A DNA stretch of 8,541 bases from NCBI GenBank assembly GCA_007120565.1, contig SKNK01000461.1:1-8541 (forward strand). Direction: 5' to 3'. Of the stretch, positions 1 through 7,907 are shown one piece after another. The translations under genes and the position numbers were made by a program. Below the pieces are notes generated by a model. It worked only from the letters and a program-made list of their open reading frames with translations. It was not told the DNA's origin and did no database searches. The stretch is from Nitriliruptoraceae bacterium. GTDB lineage: Bacteria > Actinomycetota > Nitriliruptoria > Nitriliruptorales > Nitriliruptoraceae. Each line of letters starts with the position of its first letter. Within the stretch, counting starts at the first letter, position 1.

Positions 1-582
1 CGACAGCAGGAACGCCACCAGGATCAAGGTGGCTGCGGCCCCCGGCTCGAAGGACTCGAAGGACAGCGATCCCGTCTGGTGCAGGTGGATCAGGACGCCG
101 GCGAGCAGGAGCTTGCCGCCGAGGATGTGCACGAACAGGTAGCGCATCCCCGCCCGCCCGGCGCGTTGGTTGCGGCGGGCGAGGATCACGAACGTGCTGG
201 CGATCGCCTTGATCTCGCAGAACACGAAGAAGGTGAGCAGGTCGCCGGCGTAGACCACGCCCATGGCCGCGCCGGCGTAGATCAGCGCCGAGGTGCGTTC
301 GGGCCCCCGCTGGGTCGCCAACCCATACACCGCGGCGATCAGGGCCACGCCCGCGAAGATCACCCCGAACGGCCGTGCCAGGGCGTCGGAGCGGAGCACC
401 TCGAGTTCCCACTGGAGGAAGTCGACGTTCACGCTGGTGCCGAGCTCGAGCGAGGCGACCGCGGCGAGCGCCAGGAGGGGAGCGGCGACCACGATGACGT
501 TGCCGATGCGTTGCGGCACGAGGCGGACGAGCACCGCGCCGATCAGCATCGGCAGGACCGGGTGGAACAGCAGGTCGCTCAC
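1..582 (-). CDS. Second MnhD/NuoL-M-N-like cation/proton antiporter subunit, 3'-truncated by the window edge
   Basis: The first 194 codons of a polytopic membrane protein are visible; the rest lies beyond position 1. It begins MSDLLFHPVLPMLIGAVLVR and has hydrophobic segments near residues 8-22, 28-46, 72-88, 98-112, 113-134, 148-167 and 183-194. The stretch YAGDLLTFFVFCEIKAIAST (residues 111-130) matches the helix of the Proton_antipo_M family that carries the essential glutamate, here E123. The upstream gene has the same signature (FAGDLLTFF, then YELL), so the two are paralogues. By family knowledge this would be a proton-translocating subunit of an Mrp/Mnh-type multisubunit Na+(K+)/H+ antiporter in the cytoplasmic membrane. 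The GTG start overlaps the TGA of the preceding small gene (GTGA), and a G-rich stretch (GGGGGTG) just upstream is only a weak ribosome site, so translation probably depends on coupling. Assignment to MnhD rather than MnhA or a NADH dehydrogenase subunit is inferred from context. Confidence 0.85.
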   Translation of the reverse strand, partial: MSDLLFHPVLPMLIGAVLVRLVPQRIGNVIVVAAPLLALAAVASLELGTSVNVDFLQWELEVLRSDALARPFGVIFAGVALIAAVYGLATQRGPERTSALIYAGAAMGVVYAGDLLTFFVFCEIKAIASTFVILARRNQRAGRAGMRYLFVHILGGKLLLAGVLIHLHQTGSLSFESFEPGAAATLILVAFLLS

Positions 583-920
583 GTGGCACCCCCGGCGTCC
601 TCGCCTGGGGCGGGGGTGTCGGGACGCTGCTCGCCGCGATCGCGGTCGTTGCTGCCGGGGCCGCCGTTGGCGTGCTCGTCTTCGGCGCGCACCGCCCAGA
701 CATCATGCTGCACGTCGGGCGGTACCTCGTCGCCGTAGTAGTCCTCGGTCCGGTCGACGAGGGGGGAGAGGACCTTCTTCGCGGCCACGATCAGGGCGAT
801 GCAGCCGAACAGGCCGATCAGCGCGGCGTAGCCCGGGAACTGCGTGCTGTGCAAGGGGAGATCGATCAGAACGCTGACCAGCAGGGCGCCGGCGATGATC
901 GGCAGGGCGCGTCGGTTCAC
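579..920 (-). CDS. Small two-helix membrane protein of the antiporter operon (EDYY motif)
   Basis: A 113-residue protein starting at GTG (MNRRALPIIAGALL). Two hydrophobic segments, about residues 6-22 and 30-47, are joined by a short loop containing QFPG. A KKVLSPLVDRTEDYYGDE segment follows (residues 48-64), then a polar tail of about 45 residues rich in D, E, G and P that is probably disordered. The start was chosen because GGAGGTG lies 6 bases upstream and the GTG overlaps the preceding gene's stop as GTGA; a longer in-frame extension would run deep into that gene. It ends in another GTGA overlap with the next antiporter gene. From memory, short proteins with an FPG...EDYYD-like pattern occur beside Mnh/Mrp-type antiporter genes in other bacteria, but I cannot give it a named family or biochemical role. 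It could be an accessory or assembly subunit. It is too short and lacks the motifs to be MnhE, MnhF or MnhG. Confidence 0.82.
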   Translation of the reverse strand: MNRRALPIIAGALLVSVLIDLPLHSTQFPGYAALIGLFGCIALIVAAKKVLSPLVDRTEDYYGDEVPPDVQHDVWAVRAEDEHANGGPGSNDRDRGEQRPDTPAPGEDAGGAT

Positions 921-2530
921 GGCCCACCTCCGGTTACCGCGGCCGCGGCCTTGGCGGCGAGGTCGTAGATCCCGGTCAGGTCGCCGAGCCCGAGCAGCAG
1001 ACCCAGCCCCGCCGTGACGCACAGCGGGACGACCATGGATGGCGAAGCCTCGCCGTGGTCGTCGTGGTGGTCATCCGCAGCGTGAGCATGCTCCGCCTCG
1101 ATCGTGAGCGTCGCTGGGGGAGCGTCGCTCGCCGATGCCGGCGCGGTCGCGACTACCTCGGCGTCGCTGGCGGGACTATCCGCGGTAGCGGCCGCGGCTC
1201 CCGGTAGCGGCTTGAAGAAGGCGCGGTAGACGATCGGGAAGAGGTAGCCGGCGGTGAGCAGCCCGGAGCCGACCATCACGGCCGCGAAGACCGGCTGACC
1301 GGCTTCCAGGGCGCCGAGCACGAGGTGCCACTTGCTGAGGAACCCGCCCATGGGCGGCAGCCCGGCAAGCCCGTAGGACGCGACGGCGAACGCGACCATG
1401 GTGAAGGGCATACGTCTGCCGATGCCGTCGAGTTGGCTGACGTAGTCCTTGTGGGCAGCGATGTGGATCGCCCCGGCGGCGAAGAACAGCGTGATCTTCA
1501 ACGCCCCGTGGTTGACGATGTGGAACAGGGCACCCTCATACGCGGTCTCGGACGCCAGCGAGAACCCCAACACGATGAACGCCAGGTGGGCGATCGTCGA
1601 GTACGCGAGTCGGCGCTTCAAGTGGTCCTGGCGCAGGGCGATGATGGACGCCACCAGGATCGTCGCGGCGGCGACCGCACTCAGGAAGGTCTGAACTCCG
1701 ATGTCGGCCAGTGCGGCGGGGCCGACGACGAACCCGATCATCCGCCCGACCGCGAACACCCCACCCTTGACGACCGCGACCGCGTGCAGCAGGGCACTGA
1801 CCGGTGTCGGCGCGACCATGGCGCCGGGTAGCCAGGCGTGCAAGGGCATCAGGCCGGCCTTGGTGCCGAACCCGATCGCGAACAACGCGAACACCAGGAT
1901 GATCATGCCGGAGCCGAGGTGGTCGGCGACGAACCCGCCCGCCTCGAAGGTCAGCTGCCCGGTCGAGGCGAACACGATCGCCATCGCGAGCAGCACCAGC
2001 ACGCCGCCGGAGAGGAGGTAGCCGAGGTAGGTCCGCCCGGCCCTGATGGCCTTGTCGTCGCCCTTGTGGGTCACCAGTGGGTAGGTCGTGACCGTCAGCA
2101 GCTCGTAGGCGATGAAGAACGTCAACAGGTCGCCGGCGAAGGCGACGGCGAACGCGGTGGACAGGCACAGCGCGTAGAAGGCGTAGAAGCGGGTCTGGTT
2201 CGTCGCCTGGTCGCCCCGCATGTACCCGATCGCGTAGAACCCGGCGAGCACCCACAACAGCGAGGCCAGCAGCGCGAAGATCATCCCCATCGCGTCGGCG
2301 GTCAGCGAGAGGCTCGCGCCGGGGATCAACTCACCGAGGTGGGTCGCGGCGACCTCGCCGCGCAACGCAGCCGGGAGCATCGTCAGGATGATCGCGAAGG
2401 TGATCACCGCACCGATGACCAGGGTGGCATCCCGTAGGGCGGGAGCCCGGCGCAACAGGACGATGAGCGCAGCCGTTGCGGCCGGCGCCAGTACGGCGGC
2501 GGCGGGCAGCAGAGAGGCCTGCGGCTCCAT
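917..2530 (-). CDS. MnhD/NuoN-like proton-translocating subunit of a multisubunit Na+/H+ antiporter
   Basis: A 537-residue polytopic protein of the Proton_antipo_M family with about 14 predicted membrane segments, the usual MnhD/NuoM length. Ion-path residues are visible: E143 in FAGDLLTFFIAYELLTVTTY, K224 in GTKAGLMPLHAWLPGAMVAP, H231, K255 in AVVKGG, K345 in the GALKITLFFAAG helix, and K400 in PPMGGFLSKWHL. It would conduct protons or exchange cations within a membrane complex. Lack of any other nuo genes and the adjacent paralogue favour an Mrp/Mnh antiporter over respiratory complex I. Before the last helix (residues 444-497) there is a low-complexity Ala/Ser/Asp insert ending in a His/Asp cluster. 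I start it at ATG 2530, which has GGAGGGAG directly upstream. A GTG five codons earlier (2545) is possible but has no visible ribosome site. It is the first gene of the operon in this window and overlaps the next gene by GTGA. Confidence 0.9.
   Translation of the reverse strand: MEPQASLLPAAAVLAPAATAALIVLLRRAPALRDATLVIGAVITFAIILTMLPAALRGEVAATHLGELIPGASLSLTADAMGMIFALLASLLWVLAGFYAIGYMRGDQATNQTRFYAFYALCLSTAFAVAFAGDLLTFFIAYELLTVTTYPLVTHKGDDKAIRAGRTYLGYLLSGGVLVLLAMAIVFASTGQLTFEAGGFVADHLGSGMIILVFALFAIGFGTKAGLMPLHAWLPGAMVAPTPVSALLHAVAVVKGGVFAVGRMIGFVVGPAALADIGVQTFLSAVAAATILVASIIALRQDHLKRRLAYSTIAHLAFIVLGFSLASETAYEGALFHIVNHGALKITLFFAAGAIHIAAHKDYVSQLDGIGRRMPFTMVAFAVASYGLAGLPPMGGFLSKWHLVLGALEAGQPVFAAVMVGSGLLTAGYLFPIVYRAFFKPLPGAAAATADSPASDAEVVATAPASASDAPPATLTIEAEHAHAADDHHDDHGEASPSMVVPLCVTAGLGLLLGLGDLTGIYDLAAKAAAAVTGGGP
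1040..1201 (-). other. Low-complexity His/Asp-rich loop in the MnhD-like protein
   Basis: This segment encodes residues 444-497 of the antiporter subunit, between the penultimate and last hydrophobic segments. It is rich in Ala, Ser, Pro and Asp and ends with a cluster carrying six histidines and several Asp/Glu in 15 residues (479-493, EHAHAADDHHDDHGE). It would be an extramembrane loop. Binding of metal or protons is an inference from composition only. Confidence 0.7.
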
Positions 2531-2538
2531 CTCCCTCC
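2531..2538 (-). promoter_or_regulatory. Ribosome binding site that decides the antiporter start
   Basis: GGAGGGAG on the minus strand abuts the ATG at 2530, leaving GGAGG three bases from the start codon. The alternative GTG at 2545 has only pyrimidine- and C-rich sequence upstream. The spacing is short but acceptable, so the ATG is preferred. Confidence 0.55.
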
Positions 2539-2559
2539 AGGTCACGGGTGGGTCCGACG

Positions 2560-2580
2560 GTGGGCCGCGGCCTGGCCCAC
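2560..2580. repeat. Perfect 7-bp inverted repeat in the antiporter operon leader
   Basis: GTGGGCC and GGCCCAC flank a 7-base spacer (GCGGCCT). It lies 30 bases upstream of the antiporter ATG, in the 194-base divergent region shared with the hemerythrin gene. It could form a strong hairpin in the leader mRNA or serve as a dimeric repressor site. It has no U-tract, so it is not a classical terminator. The rest of 2531-2724 shows no promoter hexamers I can defend. Confidence 0.4.
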
Positions 2581-2713
2581 CGGGCGGACGGCGGGAAGGG
2601 TAGTCGTTCGACCTCGCCCCTCAGCACGCGGTTGTCGAGCGCCTGAGCCTGTCCGGCTGGCCACCGAGGTCCCTCTTCCGGTCGGGCACCATCGTCGACC
2701 AGCAACGAGAGCG

Positions 2714-2719
2714 AGAGGA
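2714..2719 (+). promoter_or_regulatory. Ribosome binding site of the hemerythrin gene
   Basis: A purine-rich run, GAGAGGAAG (2713-2721), stands before ATG 2725, with AGAGGA about five bases from the start codon. It supports the chosen start. Confidence 0.6.
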
Positions 2720-2724
2720 AGATC

Positions 2725-3273
2725 ATGTCCACCATCGCGTCACGCGGCGCCGGAAGCGTCACCGGCGATGACGTCGTCGAGCTCATCCTCGCCGACCATC
2801 GTGAGTTCGAGGAGCTGCTCCGCGCCCTCCGCAACCGCGAGGAGGACCGATCGGAACGGCTCACGGAACTGGCGGACCTGCTCGTCGCCCACGCTGAGGC
2901 CGAGGAAGAGGAGGTCTATCCGAAGCTGCAGCGCCAGGCGCCCGAGGACGAGGAGGAGATCGCGCACGGTGCCGAGGAGCACGCCGACGGGCACGTCGCG
3001 CTCCTCGACGTCATCGTGGCCGTGGATGAGGACGCCGACACCTTCGAGGAAGCGCTCGAGGAACTGTCGGAGACCGTGCTCCACCACCTCGACGAGGAGG
3101 AGCGCGACGTCCTGAACTCCGCGCGCGAGAACGTCCCTGACGAGGATCGGGAGGAACTCGGCCGGGCCTTCCGCCGCCGACGCGCTGAACTCCTGGATGG
3201 CCACCCGGGTTCGGAGGTCAACGTGCGACGCCTCGTCGAGCACGCGCGGCAGGCGGGTCTGCTCGACGACTAG
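2725..3273 (+). CDS. Hemerythrin HHE cation-binding domain protein
   Basis: A 182-residue soluble protein without signal peptide or membrane segment. It fits the four-helix HHE fold, which binds a di-iron or similar metal centre. Candidate ligands in order are H25 (LADHREFEELL), H56 and E60 (AHAEAEEEEVYPKL), H86 and H90 (EEHADGHVALLD), and H120/H121 with E124/E125 (LHHLDEEERDVL). A C-terminal part (about 130-182) is highly charged and has a run of four arginines (150-153). By family knowledge such proteins bind oxygen or nitric oxide, sense iron or redox state, or protect against oxidative stress; which applies here cannot be told. The protein is extremely acidic: by my count 53 of 182 residues are Asp or Glu against 20 Arg or Lys, with a single lysine. 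It is transcribed divergently from the antiporter operon and converges on the MFS gene, its stop only 3 bases from that gene's stop. A good ribosome site supports the ATG. Confidence 0.9.
   Translation: MSTIASRGAGSVTGDDVVELILADHREFEELLRALRNREEDRSERLTELADLLVAHAEAEEEEVYPKLQRQAPEDEEEIAHGAEEHADGHVALLDVIVAVDEDADTFEEALEELSETVLHHLDEEERDVLNSARENVPDEDREELGRAFRRRRAELLDGHPGSEVNVRRLVEHARQAGLLDD
3233..3269. terminator. Perfect 10-bp inverted repeat at the convergent gene ends, candidate bidirectional terminator
   Basis: TCGTCGAGCA (3233-3242) and TGCTCGACGA (3260-3269) are exact reverse complements with a 17-base spacer. The hairpin ends one base before the hemerythrin stop codon, so it sits wholly inside that reading frame (codons for LVEHARQAGLLDD). 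In the other direction it starts 7 bases after the MFS stop codon. No U-tract follows on either side, so if it terminates it would be of the U-less kind proposed for high-G+C bacteria, or a mRNA 3'-end stabiliser. The role is inferred; the repeat itself is seen. Confidence 0.45.
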
Positions 3274-3276
3274 CGA

Positions 3277-4510
3277 TCAGTGGCGGGTCGCTGACGGTGC
3301 TCGCCAGACCAGGACGAGCATCGCGACGGCTACCAGGACCAGCGACGCGCGAAGATCGACCCGTTCGGCGACGAATCCGACGACCGGCGGGGCGATCATG
3401 AATCCGCCGTAGCCGACCGTCGCGACCGCGGCGATGCCTTCGCCGCTGGTGCGGCCGAGTCGAGCTCCCAAGGTGAAGGTCAGCGGGATGATGACCGCCA
3501 CCCCCGTTCCCACCGCCGCGAACCCCGCCAGCGTGATCCACAGGGTCCCCGGCAACCACGAGGCCGCCGCGACGACGAGGAAACCCGCGGCGGCCAGCGT
3601 CCCACCGGCAACGATGGTGCGTGCCTCCCCGAGACGGTTGGCGACGCGGTCGCCCACCAGTCTCGCCACGGCCATCGTCGCCGTGAACACCACGAACCCC
3701 CACGCGACCCGCTCCGGTCCGACGCCGACCAGGTCGGCCATCACGATCCCGCTCCAATCACTGGCCACGTTCTCGCCGATCGTCGAGCCGAGCGCGACCA
3801 GTGCCAGCGCGACCAGCGGCCCCCGCGGCAACGCAAGCCGGGGACCCCGATCCGTCGAGGTCCTGCGTGCCTGGTCCCTGATCCGCAGCCACGGAGCAGC
3901 GAGGATCACGGCCAGCAGGATCGCGAGGGCCGCGGTCCCGAGGTGCCACGTCGCTGGGACCCGCAGCGCCAAGGTTGCCGCCCCGATCAGCGCGCCGGTC
4001 AGGGCGCCGAGACTCCAGGCCGCGTGGAACCCGACCATGATGGAGCGGCCGTAGGCGAGCTGGACACCGGCGCCCTGCGCGTTCATCCCGATGTCGCAGC
4101 CAGCGGCACCGATGCCCAGCACGACCAGCCCTGCCGCCAACGCGATCGGGCTGGGGAGCCACGGCAAGGCCGCCAGGGCGATCGAGCCGATCAGCGCGCC
4201 GACGATGGTGAGGTTGCGGCTGCCGAAGCGAGCGGCGGCAGCCCCCGCGACCGGGAGGGCGCCGAGGGTTCCGATAGACAGCGCGAGCAGGACCAACCCC
4301 AGGGCGCTCTCGCCGAGGTCGAACGCGGCCCGGAAGTCGGGGATGCGCACGATCCAGGTCCCGAGCAGTAGCCCGTTGACGACGAACACCGCGGTCACCG
4401 CGATGCGAGCGGTCGGATCCGCAGGTGAGGAGGGACCCTCGTGTGGTCCTCTTCGCGTCTCCGGCGGTGGACCCGGCGTCGCATCGCCGGACGCCGGGTG
4501 GTGGTCGTCG

Positions 4511-4527
<17 letters not shown>
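3277..4527 (-). CDS. Major facilitator superfamily transporter, YbjJ-like
   Basis: About 416 residues with twelve hydrophobic segments in two halves, separated by a basic central loop near residues 214-235 (RIRDQARRTSTDRG). Family marks include NGLLLGTWIVRIPDFRAAFD (51-70), GCDIGMNAQGAGVQLAYGRS (143-162) and IMVGFHAAWSLGALTGAL (163-180), which resemble the E. coli YbjJ and fucose-permease-like branch of MFS. The substrate is unknown; sugar, drug or metabolite export or import are all possible. The start is uncertain. GTG 4527 is used here, overlapping the end of acs by 17 bases; ATG 4572 gives 15 more residues but has no ribosome site and a longer overlap. A GTG near the first helix is a third option, because the first 40 residues are polar, Pro-rich and longer than usual for this family. 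The overlap suggests cotranscription with acs. Confidence 0.85.
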
Positions 4528-6469
<1,942 letters not shown>

Positions 6470-6474
6470 GTCGC

Positions 6475-6481
6475 TCCCTCC
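6475..6481 (-). promoter_or_regulatory. Ribosome binding site of acs
   Basis: GGAGGGA on the minus strand, 5 bases before the GTG at 6469. This strong match sets the acs start and rules out the longer reading frame that enters tldE. Confidence 0.75.
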
Positions 6482-6484
6482 GGT

Positions 6485-6527
6485 CGTTGCCTTCGCTCGG
6501 CACGGTAGTCCGGGGGACGCGGCAACG
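6485..6527. repeat. 7-bp inverted repeat in the tldE-acs gap
   Basis: CGTTGCC (6485-6491) and GGCAACG (6521-6527) are exact reverse complements separated by 29 bases. The spacer contains a small nested GTCC/GGAC stem. The structure begins directly after the tldE stop codon and ends just before the acs ribosome site. It might be a leader structure or a partial terminator between the two genes. The long loop and missing U-tract make either role uncertain. Confidence 0.3.
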
Positions 6528-7907
6528 TCAGCCCTTCGCGCCCCCGGTGAAGTTCCAGCTCGACAGCCGTAGCGACGGGCAGATGACCATGCCCGGGCCG
6601 AACTCGGCGTTGGCGTGGCGGTCATCGTTGCCGATGCCGAGCACGTTGCCCTCGCCGAGCGCCTGGACGAACGACTGGGTGAACCGCAGGTTGCCGACCG
6701 CTCCTGCTACCTCGCCGTTCTCGATCAGGAAGGTGCCGTTACGGGTCAGGCCGGTGACCGCCAGGCTCTTCGGATCGAGCACACGGCAGTAGTGGAACTG
6801 GGTCACCAACAGGCCACGTTCGACCCCGGCCACGAGATCGTCCGGCGAGGAGTCGCCCGGCGTCACCCGCGGGTTGAACGGGATACTGCCGAAGGAGGCG
6901 CCACCCGGGATGGCGTTGCCCGTGGTTGCCGCATCGCCGCCGGCACGAAGTGCGGTGCGACGGTCGTAGGCGAGCGCGCTGGTCACGCCCTTGTCGATCA
7001 GCGTGTAGGTGCGGCGCGGGGTGCCCTCGGCGTCGAAGGGAAGGCCGATCGCGCGCGGATCCTCGGGGTCCTCCAGCAGCGTGATCGACGGGTCGAACTG
7101 CTGCTCGCCGAGCTCCGCGAAGGACCCACCTTCCTGGTGCGCCTTGGCGTTGAAGCCGTACGCCGAGAGGAACACCACCACGGTGGCGACGGCCTCGGGA
7201 CTGAGGACCACCTCGAGCGGCCCCGGTTCGACGTCGACGAACTCGGCGGAGCGGTGGGCGCGATCCGCGGCAAGGGCGCCGACGGCGCCGGCATCGAGAT
7301 CGCCGATACGTCGGCTGGTCTGGTGCGCCGACCCGGCGGACGTGTCGGTCTGGTGGATGCCGTCGATGGTCGCACGAGACGCGGAACCCGCTGCCCGCTG
7401 GCCCGCCGTCGAGGCGAAGGCGACCCAGTTCGTGTCGGTATCGAGGAAGCCGGCGGCACGCAGCCCCGGTCCGCTGTCGACGAAGGCCTTGACACCGGCG
7501 GCGCGCGCGGCCGGGTCGCTCTCCGCGGTCGCAGGGTCGGCGCCGCTGCCGGCGCTGGGGATCTCCTGCTGGGGTGCGGCGCCGGGCCAGTTGGGGTCCA
7601 CGGGCTGCAACGGAGCTGAAGCGAGGGTGCGTTCGACGAGGTCGCGCAGGGAGTCATCGTCCACCGCGGTCGTCGAGGCGCTCGTCGAGCGGGCGTCGAC
7701 CGCCGCGTTCAACGTGACCGTGATGGTGTCTTCCCCGACGTGTTGGTGGATGAAGGAGTTCGCGAACCGGGTCAGGCCATGACGTTCCCGGGTCACCGTG
7801 ACGTTGGCCTCGATGGTGGCATCGCCGCCGTCGTGAGCGCCGATCAGTTCGACGACACGGTCGGCGAGTTCCTGAAGTGGTGCGGTCTGGTCGTTGGTCG
7901 CGGTCAT
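6528..7907 (-). CDS. tldE: TldE/PmbA-family metallopeptidase partner subunit
   Basis: A 459-residue cytoplasmic protein of the TldD/PmbA (U62) family. The N-terminal domain includes ERHGLTRFANSFIHQH (41-56), the conserved region that reads RxGxTRFANxxxHQ in relatives. The C-terminal domain includes LEVVLSPEAVATVVVFLSAY (231-250), the GLPFDAEGTPRRTYTLIDKG segment (288-307), an ALAYDRRTAL segment (311-320) and NLRFTQSF (406-413). No HExxxH zinc motif is present, as expected for TldE/PmbA, which pairs with the zinc-bearing TldD. In E. coli the TldD-TldE heterodimer trims unfolded peptides, matures microcin B17 and degrades the antitoxin CcdA; the substrate here is unknown. The ATG at 7907 overlaps the tldD stop as ATGA, with a GGTGAAGG purine run before it, so the two are translated together in equal amounts. 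A longer open frame to 8021 lies inside tldD and is rejected. Confidence 0.93.
   Translation of the reverse strand: MTATNDQTAPLQELADRVVELIGAHDGGDATIEANVTVTRERHGLTRFANSFIHQHVGEDTITVTLNAAVDARSTSASTTAVDDDSLRDLVERTLASAPLQPVDPNWPGAAPQQEIPSAGSGADPATAESDPAARAAGVKAFVDSGPGLRAAGFLDTDTNWVAFASTAGQRAAGSASRATIDGIHQTDTSAGSAHQTSRRIGDLDAGAVGALAADRAHRSAEFVDVEPGPLEVVLSPEAVATVVVFLSAYGFNAKAHQEGGSFAELGEQQFDPSITLLEDPEDPRAIGLPFDAEGTPRRTYTLIDKGVTSALAYDRRTALRAGGDAATTGNAIPGGASFGSIPFNPRVTPGDSSPDDLVAGVERGLLVTQFHYCRVLDPKSLAVTGLTRNGTFLIENGEVAGAVGNLRFTQSFVQALGEGNVLGIGNDDRHANAEFGPGMVICPSLRLSSWNFTGGAKG

Noticed and set aside
79..877. Overlapping plus-strand frames of 219 and 194 codons across the left edge
   Set aside because: They lie antisense to the second antiporter subunit and the small membrane protein, both of which have coupled starts and membrane helices. 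The frames have low-complexity charged composition.
921..1022. An upstream extension of the small membrane protein to position 1022
   Set aside because: The extension is Arg-rich, overlaps the antiporter C-terminus by 100 bases and lacks a ribosome site, whereas GTG 920 has GGAGGTG and a GTGA overlap.
1838..2437. A roughly 200-codon open frame antisense to the MnhD-like gene
   Set aside because: Its Gln/Glu/Arg/Gly-rich translation is the usual antisense shadow of a hydrophobic membrane protein gene; no ribosome site or domain.
1..2530. Respiratory complex I (nuoL/M/N) assignment of the antiporter-like genes
   Set aside because: The two subunits are separated by a small non-Nuo protein, and the 5' neighbour is hemerythrin with no other nuo gene. 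Context favours Mrp/Mnh, though DNA left of position 1 would decide.
2740..3243. A 167-codon frame antisense to the hemerythrin gene
   Set aside because: The sense strand has a good ribosome site and all HHE ligands. The antisense product is a Leu/Val-rich mirror of the Glu/Asp codons.
3272..3292. AGCGA...TCGCT short inverted repeat across the convergent stops
   Set aside because: Only 5 bp with an 11-base loop. The neighbouring 10-bp repeat at 3233-3269 is far stronger, and a stem this short is expected by chance in such DNA.
6615..7619. A 334-codon open frame antisense to tldE
   Set aside because: It mirrors a clear TldE gene, has low-complexity Gly/Arg/Asp content and no domain. It is a high-G+C shadow.
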